NCBI GenBank assembly: GCA_015272195.1
Contig: JACYMC010000075.1
Coordinates: 1 to 42,223, forward strand
Length of the DNA: 42,223 nucleotides
Direction: 5' to 3'
Origin: Candidatus Sericytochromatia bacterium
GTDB taxonomy: Bacteria; Cyanobacteriota; Sericytochromatia; UBA7694
The notes below the pieces were generated by a model. It was not told the origin of the DNA and searched no databases. It was given only the letters and a program-made list of their open reading frames with translations. This document shows, piece after piece, positions 8,083 to 16,976 of this stretch (positions are counted from its first letter, which is position 1; every line of letters starts with the position of its first letter). Made by a program: the position numbers and the translations under genes.

Positions 8083-8187
8083 TGCAGATTGTCAGCAGCT
8101 CAATTGCTTACTGTCCACTCATCGCAAACTGAGCGAGAAAGTAAAGCGTCTGAAGTCGGTTCGTACCGGCTTCATTTTTCTTTTTTG
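8083..8187 (+). ncRNA. Candidate small RNA or attenuated leader, about 105 nt
   Basis: The segment lies between a near-consensus promoter (8048-8076) and an intrinsic terminator (8152-8187), so a discrete RNA of about 105 nt is expected. It either stands alone or is the attenuated leader of the coiled-coil gene at 8283. A 16-residue frame (ATG 8082 to TGA 8132) begins almost at the predicted start and could be a leaderless leader peptide, although it has no run of one amino acid typical of classic attenuators. I recognise no Rfam family. Confidence 0.45.
8152..8187 (+). terminator. Intrinsic terminator upstream of the coiled-coil gene
   Basis: An eight-base-pair stem (8152-8159 with 8166-8173, one G-T wobble), a six-base loop, then ATTTTTCTTTTTT. 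It lies about 95 bases before the next start codon. An imperfect inverted repeat with GTTTAA/TTAAAC arms follows at 8189-8209 and may be an operator. Confidence 0.75.
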
Positions 8188-8282
8188 CAGTTTAAACCCC
8201 GGTTAAACTATCGTCAGATTCCTGTGTAGGCCTCTATAAGACCTGTATCAAGACTTCAGCCATGGAGACCAGGTAGTAAACC

Positions 8283-11200
8283 ATGACCAGTATTCGCCAA
8301 CCGGGTGTTTCCCCCCAGAGTATTCAGCAGGCCGGCGCCCGCGCTGCATCACAGCAAAGCGGCCAGGTCAGCGGCCCACAGAGCAGCGCAGCCACACAGC
8401 TTTCACCCCAGGAGCGCCTGGTACAGAGTGCCGGCCTCAGCGGCAGCGCCAGCCCGATTGCTCTGGTGGCCGACAACCCTTATAACAACCAGATTCGCCG
8501 GCTGCTGGCACAGAATGATTTTGAAAGCCTGGAGCGCATCCTGCTGCAGGCCAGCCCCCAGGAGCTGGCGGGACTGGATCTGAGCCTGGGTGACATTGAA
8601 CGGATTGCGCAGGGTCTGGGCCACGGCAGCTGGGGACAGAGCCTGCCCCTGATTGGTGGCTACCGCGACGATCAAAAACAGGTCATCAGCAAGCTGATTC
8701 AGGCCAGCGAGCTCAACCCCAACCAGAAGATTGGCAGCCTCAAGCGTCTGGTCGGCCCTGAGGCCGTGCTGAGTTATGTGCGCAGTGCGCCCCAGGCCGA
8801 TCTCAGCGCCCTGAGCAACCAGAACCGACACATGGCCCTGGCCGTTCTGGATCCGGGCAACTCTATCTGGGGCTCGGTCAGCAGCGCAGTGACCGAAGCC
8901 GTCGATCGCCGCCTGCTGGGCAACAGCCGGGAAGGGGATCAGATTGCCAGCCGGATTCTGCGTTCAGCCCCCAATGCCAGTGAACTCAAAGGCCTGCTGC
9001 AAAGCATCAACAGCTATAACCGCGATGACGTGGTTTACCGCTATGTGCTCGATCTGCCGGCCCGTGAACTGGCAGCCTTATCGGATGAGTCCCGCCGCCT
9101 GCTGATGGCAAGCCTGGTAGACAGCAGCAGTTTTGGTCTCGACCTCGATAAACTGGGCAATCTTGATGAACTGTTCAACATGACCTTTCCGGAGCATGCT
9201 GAGGCAGCCCAGCGCCTGTACCAGTCCATGAGCGCCAGCGCCCAGGGCTCCGCTGAAGTACAGGCCCTGGTACAAAAAAGTGACGATCTGATGCAGCGCA
9301 TTCAAACCCTGGAAGCCAATCTGCGGGCAGATCTGGCCTCCGGTCAGCTGCCGCGTGAAAAAATCGCGGCCTATACCGAACAGATCAACGCCATTCAGAG
9401 CCAGTACCCCGATCAGCCCGAAATCCAGCAAAAGGTTACCGAACTGCTGGGACTGCTGCAAGCGGCCCAACAACGGCTGGATCAGACCGCCCGCATCGCC
9501 AGCCAGACGGAAAGCGGCATCGGGCAGGCAGAAAATCAGATTGAAGCAGCTAATAGCCGCCTGCAAGCAGTGGAAGCCGAGCTGGGAGACTACCTCAGCC
9601 AGCTGTCTCAGAGCCAGCTGGCCCTGAGACAGTCCGCTCAGAAAATTGAGACCCAGTACCAGGCGCTGAGCATGCTCTACAGCCAGCTGGAAGGCCCTGA
9701 AGCCCAGGGTCTGGTGGCCGAGATGCAGGGCCTGCTGCAGAACGACACCCCGCTGCCCCAAAAAGAAGCCCGCCTGCAGCAAATCACCCGGCAGCTGCAG
9801 GCCCTCAGCAGCAGACTGGAGCAGCAGGGCACGCAGCTTTCTGCCCTGCGCAGCGAAATCGATCAGACCCAGCGGGCCCTGGCCCAGCAACGCCAGAGCT
9901 ACCAGGAAGCCGTGGCGGCTTTTGACAGCCAGCGCACGGCTTTAAGCGGTCAGCAACACGAACTGAACCTGCTGCTGAAGAGCTATGAGCAGCAGACGGG
10001 TCAGCTGAATGAAGCCCTGAACCAGGCCAGACAGCGCTGGGATCAGCTGAAAGACAACCCGGCCCTGCAGCCGGCTGATCGCCGCTTGCTCGAAGAAGAT
10101 CTGACCGCCCTGAACCAGGCCGTCAGCCGCCATAAGAGCCAGTATCAGGCCCTGCAAAGCCGCTATGACAGTGCGGTGCTGCCAGGGGTACAAGCCCTCG
10201 ACAGCCGCACCGAACAGGTGCAGCTGCAGGCCGATACCGCTGCCGCCAAAGCAGCGCAGACGGTCCAGCAGGTCAGTCTGGTGGAACACAGCTTCAATAT
10301 TGCCCAGGCAGCCTGGGACAAGGCCCAGCACATCGTCAGCGGCCTGCTGGACAAAGCCAGCGACCTGACCAGTCAGTTCAAAACACGTCTGGCCAGTGTC
10401 AGCTCGGCTGAAGAGCTGGATCAGATGGCCAGCCAGATCAGCGGTGAGCTGAGCAGCCTGCGCGCAGAACTGGCCGAACACATGAGCGAAGCCGAGATGC
10501 AGGGCCATCTGCAGCAGCTGGAACAGGTCCTCAGCCAGGTCAACCAGACCCGTGCCCTGCTGCAGGAAACCAGAGGTCTGCAAAGCGCTATGGCCAGCGC
10601 CCAGGCCAGCTTTGAACAGGAAGCCAGCAGCCTGCGCCAGACCATTGCTGCCGCCCAGCAGGAAGCCAACGACGCCCTCGAAAACATTGAGAGCGACTGG
10701 CAGCCCCGGATTGCCAGCGTCAAGGCAGAGCTGGAACGACTCGAAGGGGAACTCAACAGCTACGCTGGCGACGTCAGCACACTGCAGGCAGAACTGGCCC
10801 AAAACGATGCCCAGAAAGTCGCCGCCAAACAGGCCTTTGCTGAGGCCCTCAAAAACGCCCCGAATGCGCCTGTAGACATACCCGCCCTGCAGCAGGATCT
10901 GTTGACAAAAATCAGCGCGCTCGACAGCCAGCGTCAGGAGCTCGAAATCGCCCTGAGCGGTGCGCGTCTGCAAATGGACAGCGTCAGTGCCAGCATCGGT
11001 CAGCAACGTAAAACCCTGAACAAATATCAGGAAGCACTGACAAAGGAATCCACCCAGCTGAGCCACCTGCACGCCCGGATCGACAGCCAGCGTGCGCAGC
11101 TGGCGGCCCTGCAGGCCCGCAACCAGCAACAGCTGCAGCAGAATGCCCAACTGCTGGCACAGCAGCGTGAAGGACTGCCCCCCGCGCTCAATCAGGCCCT

Positions 11201-12920
11201 CACAGACCTCTCCGGCCAGCAGGCGCAGCTACAGGCCATTGTCAGCCAAACCCAGGCCCTGCTGGATGACCGCAGCGGCCAGGAGGCCATTGCGCGCAGC
11301 AGTGAAAGCCTGCAGAGCTACGTCAGCCAGGTACAAAAAGATCTGCAGACGGCTGTCAGCAGCCTCGACAGCACCACAGCCGACCAGGCACTGGTTCAGC
11401 AAAAACTGGACGCCATGGCCAGCCGTCTCGACAGTATTGCCGGGGCCCATACGGCCACCCGGCAAAGCGCGCAGCAGTTTTTGCAGGCCCTCGAAAACGC
11501 CGCCCGGCACGGCGGCATGGATCCTGAGGCCCTCTGGGCCGGCGCCCAGCAGGTGCTGGCACGGGCCGAAACCGCTGAAGACGTGGCCTTTGCCCTTAAT
11601 CAGATGAACACGCTGATGGCAGAGATTGACAGCCGGGTTCAGTTGTCGAGCGAGCTGCTGCGCAGCAATGATGAGCGCATGAATCATTTTGAAGCACGGG
11701 TGGGCGACATTGAAGCGGGTCTGAGCCAGATTCACGACACCACGCGAGGCATGGCCCGGGCCATCACGGCCCTGCAAAACGAAGTGGACGGCCACGCCAG
11801 TGCCCTGCTCAGCAGCCAGCGCGACCTGCTGGAGCGCCGCCGTAGTCTGGGCATCAGCTCCCAGTCCTATCAGCAGGCACTGCAGCAATACGACAATCTG
11901 CTCAGTCTGGGCCGCGAGCTGCGGCCTGACGAAATCCAGCAATTGCAGCAGCTGGAAAGCACCCTTTCAGGGATTGAAGCCAGCCTGATGCAGAGTAACC
12001 GTGATTTGCAGCAGCGCCTTGGCAGCCTGAACCAGCTCAAATCCCGCGTAAACGAGCACCTTGTAAACCTGCGCGACAGCCTTGACCGGCTCAGCGTGAT
12101 GGGCCGTAAACTGCAGCAGATGCGCCCGGATATTGAAAGTTCTCATAGCCTGCTGGCCGAAGAACACGCCCGCCTGAGCGCCGACCGTGAGCAGCTGTTG
12201 GCGGTAATTGCCACCGTAGAGCAGGGACCGGCCGCTGGAACGCCCCGCGTGCAGGCTCAGCTGCGTGAACTGCGCGCGCGCCTGGCCAATATGGATCAGG
12301 CCCTGGCCGAACTGAGTCAGGGCATGGAGCGCCAGGAGCGCCTGCTGGGCCGCATCAGCCAGACAGAAGCCGCCATTCAGGCCGAAATGCAGCTGGCCCA
12401 GCTTCAACTGGCCCAGCTGGAGCTGCTGTTTGCCAAAGTCGATGAGTTGATTGTCGAGGCCAACCGCCAGCTGCAGGAAGTCAAAGATCTGCTGCAGCAG
12501 GTGCAAAGCCTCAAACAGGAAGTCAGCCAGGTCAAAGAACAGGTCAGCCAGCAGGTAGGTACAGACAGACAGCCGGCTCCCCCCAAAGCAGCTGAAGCCC
12601 CTCTGGCTGAAGCGCAGGAAGTGTACGACCAGCGGGATCAGCTGCAAAAAAACAGTTTTTCGGTGCGCCTGAGCGATCGCCTGACTTCTTTCTGGAGCCA
12701 GCAGCGCAACGACAAAGCCCAGCGCCGCGAGGCTGAACACCAGCAGCAGCGGGAAGCCTTGCAGCATGAACTGGAACAACGGCTGGCACTGGCCCGTCAA
12801 TATGACGAAACACTACAACTGCAGCTGCAACAGCAGCAAAGCCTGGAGCAAAGCACGACCTATCTGATTCAGCAAATTGAAAACGGTCAACGCGCCAACT
12901 CAGGCCTCAATCTGGTGTAG
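8283..12920 (+). CDS. Giant coiled-coil protein, 1545 residues, unknown function
   Basis: There is no signal peptide or membrane segment. Residues 1-60 are a Ser/Gln/Ala/Pro-rich tail. Residues about 65-300 look like a folded helical region with a degenerate repeat: blocks near 83-117, 163-197 and 252-285 share a pattern of hydrophobic residues, then ELAxL or DLSAL, and end in SWG, SIWG or SFG. From about 330 to the C-terminus the chain is almost unbroken Gln/Ala/Leu/Glu coiled coil, with short Pro breaks near 865 and 1430. It resembles SMC or myosin-like rods only by composition; there is no ATPase. The ATG at 8283 is preceded weakly by AGGTAG. The next gene, a membrane-anchored protein, follows after 29 bases and is probably co-transcribed. 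A structural or filament role is plausible but unproven. Confidence 0.8.
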   Translation: MTSIRQPGVSPQSIQQAGARAASQQSGQVSGPQSSAATQLSPQERLVQSAGLSGSASPIALVADNPYNNQIRRLLAQNDFESLERILLQASPQELAGLDLSLGDIERIAQGLGHGSWGQSLPLIGGYRDDQKQVISKLIQASELNPNQKIGSLKRLVGPEAVLSYVRSAPQADLSALSNQNRHMALAVLDPGNSIWGSVSSAVTEAVDRRLLGNSREGDQIASRILRSAPNASELKGLLQSINSYNRDDVVYRYVLDLPARELAALSDESRRLLMASLVDSSSFGLDLDKLGNLDELFNMTFPEHAEAAQRLYQSMSASAQGSAEVQALVQKSDDLMQRIQTLEANLRADLASGQLPREKIAAYTEQINAIQSQYPDQPEIQQKVTELLGLLQAAQQRLDQTARIASQTESGIGQAENQIEAANSRLQAVEAELGDYLSQLSQSQLALRQSAQKIETQYQALSMLYSQLEGPEAQGLVAEMQGLLQNDTPLPQKEARLQQITRQLQALSSRLEQQGTQLSALRSEIDQTQRALAQQRQSYQEAVAAFDSQRTALSGQQHELNLLLKSYEQQTGQLNEALNQARQRWDQLKDNPALQPADRRLLEEDLTALNQAVSRHKSQYQALQSRYDSAVLPGVQALDSRTEQVQLQADTAAAKAAQTVQQVSLVEHSFNIAQAAWDKAQHIVSGLLDKASDLTSQFKTRLASVSSAEELDQMASQISGELSSLRAELAEHMSEAEMQGHLQQLEQVLSQVNQTRALLQETRGLQSAMASAQASFEQEASSLRQTIAAAQQEANDALENIESDWQPRIASVKAELERLEGELNSYAGDVSTLQAELAQNDAQKVAAKQAFAEALKNAPNAPVDIPALQQDLLTKISALDSQRQELEIALSGARLQMDSVSASIGQQRKTLNKYQEALTKESTQLSHLHARIDSQRAQLAALQARNQQQLQQNAQLLAQQREGLPPALNQALTDLSGQQAQLQAIVSQTQALLDDRSGQEAIARSSESLQSYVSQVQKDLQTAVSSLDSTTADQALVQQKLDAMASRLDSIAGAHTATRQSAQQFLQALENAARHGGMDPEALWAGAQQVLARAETAEDVAFALNQMNTLMAEIDSRVQLSSELLRSNDERMNHFEARVGDIEAGLSQIHDTTRGMARAITALQNEVDGHASALLSSQRDLLERRRSLGISSQSYQQALQQYDNLLSLGRELRPDEIQQLQQLESTLSGIEASLMQSNRDLQQRLGSLNQLKSRVNEHLVNLRDSLDRLSVMGRKLQQMRPDIESSHSLLAEEHARLSADREQLLAVIATVEQGPAAGTPRVQAQLRELRARLANMDQALAELSQGMERQERLLGRISQTEAAIQAEMQLAQLQLAQLELLFAKVDELIVEANRQLQEVKDLLQQVQSLKQEVSQVKEQVSQQVGTDRQPAPPKAAEAPLAEAQEVYDQRDQLQKNSFSVRLSDRLTSFWSQQRNDKAQRREAEHQQQREALQHELEQRLALARQYDETLQLQLQQQQSLEQSTTYLIQQIENGQRANSGLNLV

Positions 12921-12949
12921 AATACAGGCTGCACACAGGAGAAAAGCAC

Positions 12950-13909
12950 ATGCCCCGTAAAAAGATTATCATTATGGGCGTCAGTGGCGTTTGTCTGCTG
13001 ACGCTGGCAGCTGGTCTGGCCCTGCCCCGGCTGCTGGTTCAGAAGGCCACCGAGGCCCCCAGCATCAGCGAAACCGGCACCTTTGTCACCCGTCAGAGTG
13101 AAAGTGTGGATTTAAACCAGAAGCTGCAGCAGTCTCTGCTGGCAGCCGGTGTGGCCGTACAGAGCGATCCACCCGTCGAAGATGAAACCCCGGCAGACAG
13201 CGGGGTCACAACCCTGAGCGAAACACCCGTGACCGAAAACCCGCCGGACGCTGCCAGCCCTGAAGAAGAAGTGGTCTGGCGCTCGCCACCGCGTCAGCCA
13301 GACACGGCTGCAAGCCAGAGTCAGGGAAATCAGGATCTCGAAAACAGCGAGACCATGATGCCCACAGAAGCCCCGCCCAGTCGCCCGCCCCAGGCCCGGC
13401 GCAGCAGCCCCCCGCCCGCAAGTGCACGGCCAGCGGTACAGCAGGCCCCTCAGCCCCAGGCCTTTGAGGTCAGCATGAGCGAAAACGATATCTCCAATCT
13501 GGTGTACGGCCAGCTCCAGCGTGGCATTGATCCCCGCTACCGCCAGGCGTTGCAGGGTGTTTCGACCCGCATTCAGCAGGGCAAAGCCCGCGTGACGGTG
13601 GCCCTGCTGCCAAAGCATCTGCCCGAAGGCTTTTTAAAAAACCTGCCAGGGGTCACCCCCAGCACACCCACCGTTTATCTTGGGGGAGAAATGAGTCTCT
13701 ACCAACAGGGCAGCCGGGTCGTGGCTGACGTACACCATATCAGCCTGGGCAACTTTAAAGTGCCCATGCCCTTTATCCAGTCGGCGGTACGCTCCCAGGT
13801 TGAGGCCTACAGCCAGCAGATGCTGCGCCTGCCCGATGGCCGGCAGGCCGAGCTGTACAGCGTGGCGCTGGAGCAGGGGGCGTTGACCCTGACAGGTATC
13901 GTCAACTAG
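12950..13909 (+). CDS. Membrane-anchored protein with Pro-rich linker and C-terminal beta domain
   Basis: The 319-residue protein starts with KK and an N-terminal hydrophobic segment (about 5-28) that may be a signal anchor. An acidic then Pro/Ser/Arg-rich linker follows (about 50-165), then a C-terminal domain (about 168-319) beginning FEVSMSENDISNLVYGQL. Its pattern (short amphipathic strands, then GNFKVPMPFIQSAVRSQVEAY) loosely resembles YpmS/DUF2140 or DUF2993 envelope domains; this is only an impression. AGGAGA precedes the ATG. It follows the giant coiled-coil gene and converges on the lysozyme-like gene with a five-base gap, so a joint envelope role is possible. Confidence 0.7.
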   Translation: MPRKKIIIMGVSGVCLLTLAAGLALPRLLVQKATEAPSISETGTFVTRQSESVDLNQKLQQSLLAAGVAVQSDPPVEDETPADSGVTTLSETPVTENPPDAASPEEEVVWRSPPRQPDTAASQSQGNQDLENSETMMPTEAPPSRPPQARRSSPPPASARPAVQQAPQPQAFEVSMSENDISNLVYGQLQRGIDPRYRQALQGVSTRIQQGKARVTVALLPKHLPEGFLKNLPGVTPSTPTVYLGGEMSLYQQGSRVVADVHHISLGNFKVPMPFIQSAVRSQVEAYSQQMLRLPDGRQAELYSVALEQGALTLTGIVN

Positions 13910-13914
13910 CCGAC

Positions 13915-15198
13915 TCAGGCAAACATCGTGCGCTCGTCCTGAAAACGGTTGCGCAGACCGTTCCAGGCGCCTGGCGAAGAGCGGAACCAGGAGGCAATGC
14001 GGGCTTCTTTGTATTCAGCCAGCGCCCGGCCAATTTCGTTGGCACTCAGGCTGCCACCGCGCTGCAGGCTGGCCAGATGATCGGCGGCCCGGTCGGCCAG
14101 ACCGCCCACATGGTTGGTTGTGCCCATAATCATGTCAACGATGCGCGGATCCTGGCGCACCTCCGGGCTAAGGCGGGCCCGGTCCATAAAACGCTCAACC
14201 TGCTGCTGGCGCTCATGCAGCAAAAAAGCCTGCTGGGCTTCGCCAAAATCTTTGTTGCGCTGGCGGGCCAGCTGCTGCCAGACCTGATCAAAACCACCAC
14301 TGGCCAGACCATGCCGGCTGGCCGCCGCCTTAAGCTCAGCCCCAAAGGGATTGCCGGGCCAGTTTACAAAACGGCCCAGGGTGCTGCGCTGGGGATTGCC
14401 AGACTGGCTGCCGTCAGGGTAAACCGACGATTGAAACTGATAGGTGCCGTAGCTCTTGCCGCCGAGATCCTGTCGGCGGCGGGGCCGTGAGATGGCTCCG
14501 GCAGCATAAGGATCGCTGGGTTTGCGAAAGACCCCCGACTCATGGTAAGCCGCCATGCCAAAGGCCGGCACAAACAGGTCGTCACGGTGATAGGGTGAGC
14601 GCTTGTAGAGGCTGCCGGCAGCGGTGCTCTCATCACCAAACAGGCTCAGATAAGGCAGGGCCGATTGCTGGGGTTCCGTATAATTCAGTTCCAGGTTGCT
14701 GAGATAGCTTTGACTGGCTTCGGGACTATCAACCTGCTGCAGCTGGGCAAAAAAGCTTTGCAGGCCGCCCAGGGTGCGGGGACCGAGCAGGCCATCGATG
14801 CCCTGGCTGTTGCCATAACCGATATCGATGCCGGCCGTATAGACCAGAAAACTCTGCAGCGCGCTGACGTGCTGGCCATTTAACTGACCGCTGGCCGCGG
14901 CCTCCAGACTTTCGAGCAGGGCCTGGCCATGGGGCAGTTCACTGATCTGCTCCAGCAGCTGGGGATTCTGGCTCAGAAAGCTCTGAAACTGTGCCAGCAT
15001 GCTTTCGGCCTGGCTTTTGTCCTGGGGCTGATTCAGTTTAAGATGCCAGCCGCTGTCGCCACGGGCCTGTAGCAGCTGCGATACGGTATTGAGCTGAAGG
15101 GCAGCCTGAGCCGCCGCCGGGCGCAACGGCGGCAAAGCACCGGCGGTAAAGGGTGAAGGCGACAGACCGCGCAGGGGAGAATCAGAACCAAGCGACAT
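13915..15198 (-). CDS. Lysozyme-like putative peptidoglycan hydrolase without signal peptide
   Basis: The 427-residue protein begins with a Ser/Pro/Leu-rich tail and no signal peptide. Near residues 110-150 a helical segment with GIDGLLGPRTLGGLQSFF resembles a peptidoglycan-binding domain type 1. The C-terminal region has AAYHESG (E220), then AGAIS, GGKSYGTYQFQSS (about 247-258) and a downstream FGEAQQAFLLHE. The Glu-Ser followed by a GTYQ motif is the arrangement of lysozyme/transglycosylase folds, and the SYGTYQ block is what I recall from lysozyme domains of phage tail and VgrG-linked proteins. E220 is the likely catalytic acid. GAGGAG precedes the ATG, and a TATAAT at 15251-15246 suggests its promoter. 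Delivery by a secretion system instead of Sec is an inference. Confidence 0.65.
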   Translation of the reverse strand: MSLGSDSPLRGLSPSPFTAGALPPLRPAAAQAALQLNTVSQLLQARGDSGWHLKLNQPQDKSQAESMLAQFQSFLSQNPQLLEQISELPHGQALLESLEAAASGQLNGQHVSALQSFLVYTAGIDIGYGNSQGIDGLLGPRTLGGLQSFFAQLQQVDSPEASQSYLSNLELNYTEPQQSALPYLSLFGDESTAAGSLYKRSPYHRDDLFVPAFGMAAYHESGVFRKPSDPYAAGAISRPRRRQDLGGKSYGTYQFQSSVYPDGSQSGNPQRSTLGRFVNWPGNPFGAELKAAASRHGLASGGFDQVWQQLARQRNKDFGEAQQAFLLHERQQQVERFMDRARLSPEVRQDPRIVDMIMGTTNHVGGLADRAADHLASLQRGGSLSANEIGRALAEYKEARIASWFRSSPGAWNGLRNRFQDERTMFA

Positions 15199-15345
15199 AC
15201 ATTACTCCTCTAATTAAAAACCGGCTGAGGACAGCATCTCTGGGTATTATAGCCCGCGACCACAAATTCTGACGCCCACTAAAAGCTTCTGGCCGCAGGC
15301 TGGCCACCTTTTGTTAGAATACATCTGAACAACACCACGGTTGAA

Positions 15346-16776
15346 ATGAGTTGCCCCATGAAAGCACAAGCCAAAGAAGATATTCTGGATACCCACCACA
15401 AAGCCCTGCGCATCAATCTGGAACCCTCGCGCTACGGCACCTTTGCCGAAATTGGCGCCGGTCAGGAGGTGGTGCGCTGGTTTTTTCAGGTGGGCGGTGC
15501 TGCCGGCACCATCGCCAAGAGCATGTCAGCCTATGACATGAAGGTCAGTGACGCCATCTACGGCAAGTGCGCCCGCTACGTCTGTCGCGAACGCCTGGAA
15601 AGCATGCTGAACTACGAGCACGCCCTGAATCTGGAACGCCTGCGCGAAGAGCGCGGCGACAGCACCGCCTTTTTTACCTTTGCCGATACGGTGGTCGCGC
15701 GTTCTTATCAGGGCAACAACGAATGCCATGGCTGGATGGGGGTGCGCTACCAGGCCCATCCCCGCGATCAGGACAGCCAGATCATCATGCATGTGCGCAT
15801 GCTCGACAAAGAAAACTACCTGCAGCAGGAGGCCCTGGGCATTGTGGGGGTCAACCTGCTCTACGGCGCGTTTTTTCTGCACCATCGCCCGGAAGATCTG
15901 ATCGCCTCTTTAAACGACAACCTCGCGCCAGGCCGAATTGAAATTGATATGATCGAGTTTTCGGGCATTGAGTTCCGCAGTGTCGATAACCGCCTGATGA
16001 GCCTGCGGCTGGTGCGCGAAGGCCTGTCCAATGCCGCCATGTTTGACGCCGACGGTCAGGTGCTGCAGCCTTCAGAGGCCTTTTATAAGCGCCCGATTCT
16101 GGTCGAGCGGGGCACGTTTTACCCCGTGCGCAAAGTGCATCTGGATCTGATGAACACCGCCTGGGCGCAGTTCAGCCAGGAGCCCGGCATGCAGGCAGAA
16201 AAGGGCCTGCAGGTGATGGAGGTGACCATGCACCAGCTGATGGCCTCCGGTGGCCTGGAGCCACGGGCCTTTTTGCAGCGGGCCGACGCCCTCAACGCCT
16301 GCGGCTTTCAGGTGCTGATCTCCAATTATCTGGAGTATTACCGGCTGGCGGCCTACCTGAGCCATTACAGCAAGAAAAAAATCGGGCTGGCCATGGGAGT
16401 GCGCAGCCTGCAGACCCTCTTTAACGAAAGCTATTATACAGCCCTTGAAGGCGGGATTCTGGAATCCCTGGGGCGGCTGTTCAAAAACGATTTAAAGCTC
16501 TACGTCTACCCCAGCAAAAACGAAGACAGCGGTGAAGTGGTTACGGTACACAACCTGCCAATTGCCCCGGAGCTGCAAAAGCTCTATGACTATCTGGTCG
16601 AAAAGGGCAATATTGTGGCCCTCGAAAACTACGATCCCGACTGCCTGCGGGTCTATTCACGCAATCTGCGCGAAGAAATCCAGCACAACCAGCCCGGCTG
16701 GGAGGACAAGGTACCTGAGCCGGTGGCCCGGCTGATCAAAGAGCGTCACTACTTTGGCTATGGGCTGACAGATTAA
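15346..16776 (+). CDS. Conserved protein of unknown function (about 476 residues)
   Basis: The protein opens with an ATG at 15346; a second ATG at 15358 (MKAQAKEDIL) is equally possible, as neither has a clear ribosome site. There is no signal peptide or membrane segment. Distinct stretches include RYGTFAEIGAGQEVVRWFF, GGAAGTIAKSMSAYDM, HGWMGVRYQ, GVNLLYGAFFLH, VLISNYLEYYRLAAYL and GGILESLGRLFKNDLKLYVY. I remember a widespread family with these blocks, often auto-named TonB-dependent receptor. That name does not fit a soluble protein with no signal peptide or barrel. Role unknown. The gene is monocistronic, between the divergent lysozyme-like gene and the tRNA. Confidence 0.75.
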   Translation: MSCPMKAQAKEDILDTHHKALRINLEPSRYGTFAEIGAGQEVVRWFFQVGGAAGTIAKSMSAYDMKVSDAIYGKCARYVCRERLESMLNYEHALNLERLREERGDSTAFFTFADTVVARSYQGNNECHGWMGVRYQAHPRDQDSQIIMHVRMLDKENYLQQEALGIVGVNLLYGAFFLHHRPEDLIASLNDNLAPGRIEIDMIEFSGIEFRSVDNRLMSLRLVREGLSNAAMFDADGQVLQPSEAFYKRPILVERGTFYPVRKVHLDLMNTAWAQFSQEPGMQAEKGLQVMEVTMHQLMASGGLEPRAFLQRADALNACGFQVLISNYLEYYRLAAYLSHYSKKKIGLAMGVRSLQTLFNESYYTALEGGILESLGRLFKNDLKLYVYPSKNEDSGEVVTVHNLPIAPELQKLYDYLVEKGNIVALENYDPDCLRVYSRNLREEIQHNQPGWEDKVPEPVARLIKERHYFGYGLTD

Positions 16777-16819
16777 GGAATGACCAGCTGAGATCGTCTG
16801 AATACCGGGGGCAATGGGC

Positions 16820-16849
16820 TTGCCGGAGAGCGGCGGATATGTGTAAGAT
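16820..16849 (+). promoter_or_regulatory. Promoter of the tRNA-Pro gene
   Basis: TTGCCG (16820-16825), an 18-base spacer and TAAGAT (16844-16849), ending nine bases before the tRNA. Pattern match only. Confidence 0.5.
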
Positions 16850-16858
16850 GAAGGCAAT

Positions 16859-16932
16859 CGGGATGTAGCGCAGTTTGGTAGCGTACCTCGCTTGGGACGA
16901 GGGGGTCGCTGGTTCAAATCCAGTCATCCCGA
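16859..16932 (+). tRNA. tRNA-Pro (anticodon UGG)
   Basis: The 74-nt cloverleaf has an acceptor stem CGGGATG (16859-16865) pairing with CATCCCG (16925-16931) and discriminator A. The anticodon stem CCTCG/CGAGG encloses the loop CTTGGGA with anticodon TGG at 16893-16895, and the T arm contains GGTTCAAATC. The 3' CCA is not encoded: T-rich sequence follows at once, so CCA must be added by the nucleotidyltransferase. Confidence 0.95.
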
Positions 16933-16976
16933 TTTTTTCATGGCTATTTAGACACAGGCGTGCTAAACTTGGACCC

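Noticed and set aside
9942-11150. Open frame of 402 codons opposite the coiled-coil gene
   Set aside because: Reads as the complement of Gln/Ala/Leu codons; no domain and no start signal.
13112-13618. Minus-strand frame opposite the membrane-anchored protein
   Set aside because: Shadow of the Pro/Ser-rich linker codons; no start signal or family.
16875-16976. N-terminal 34-codon extension of the NagB/PIG-L protein
   Set aside because: It lies over the tRNA-Pro gene and does not resemble NagB; the ATG at 16977 gives the normal N-terminus.
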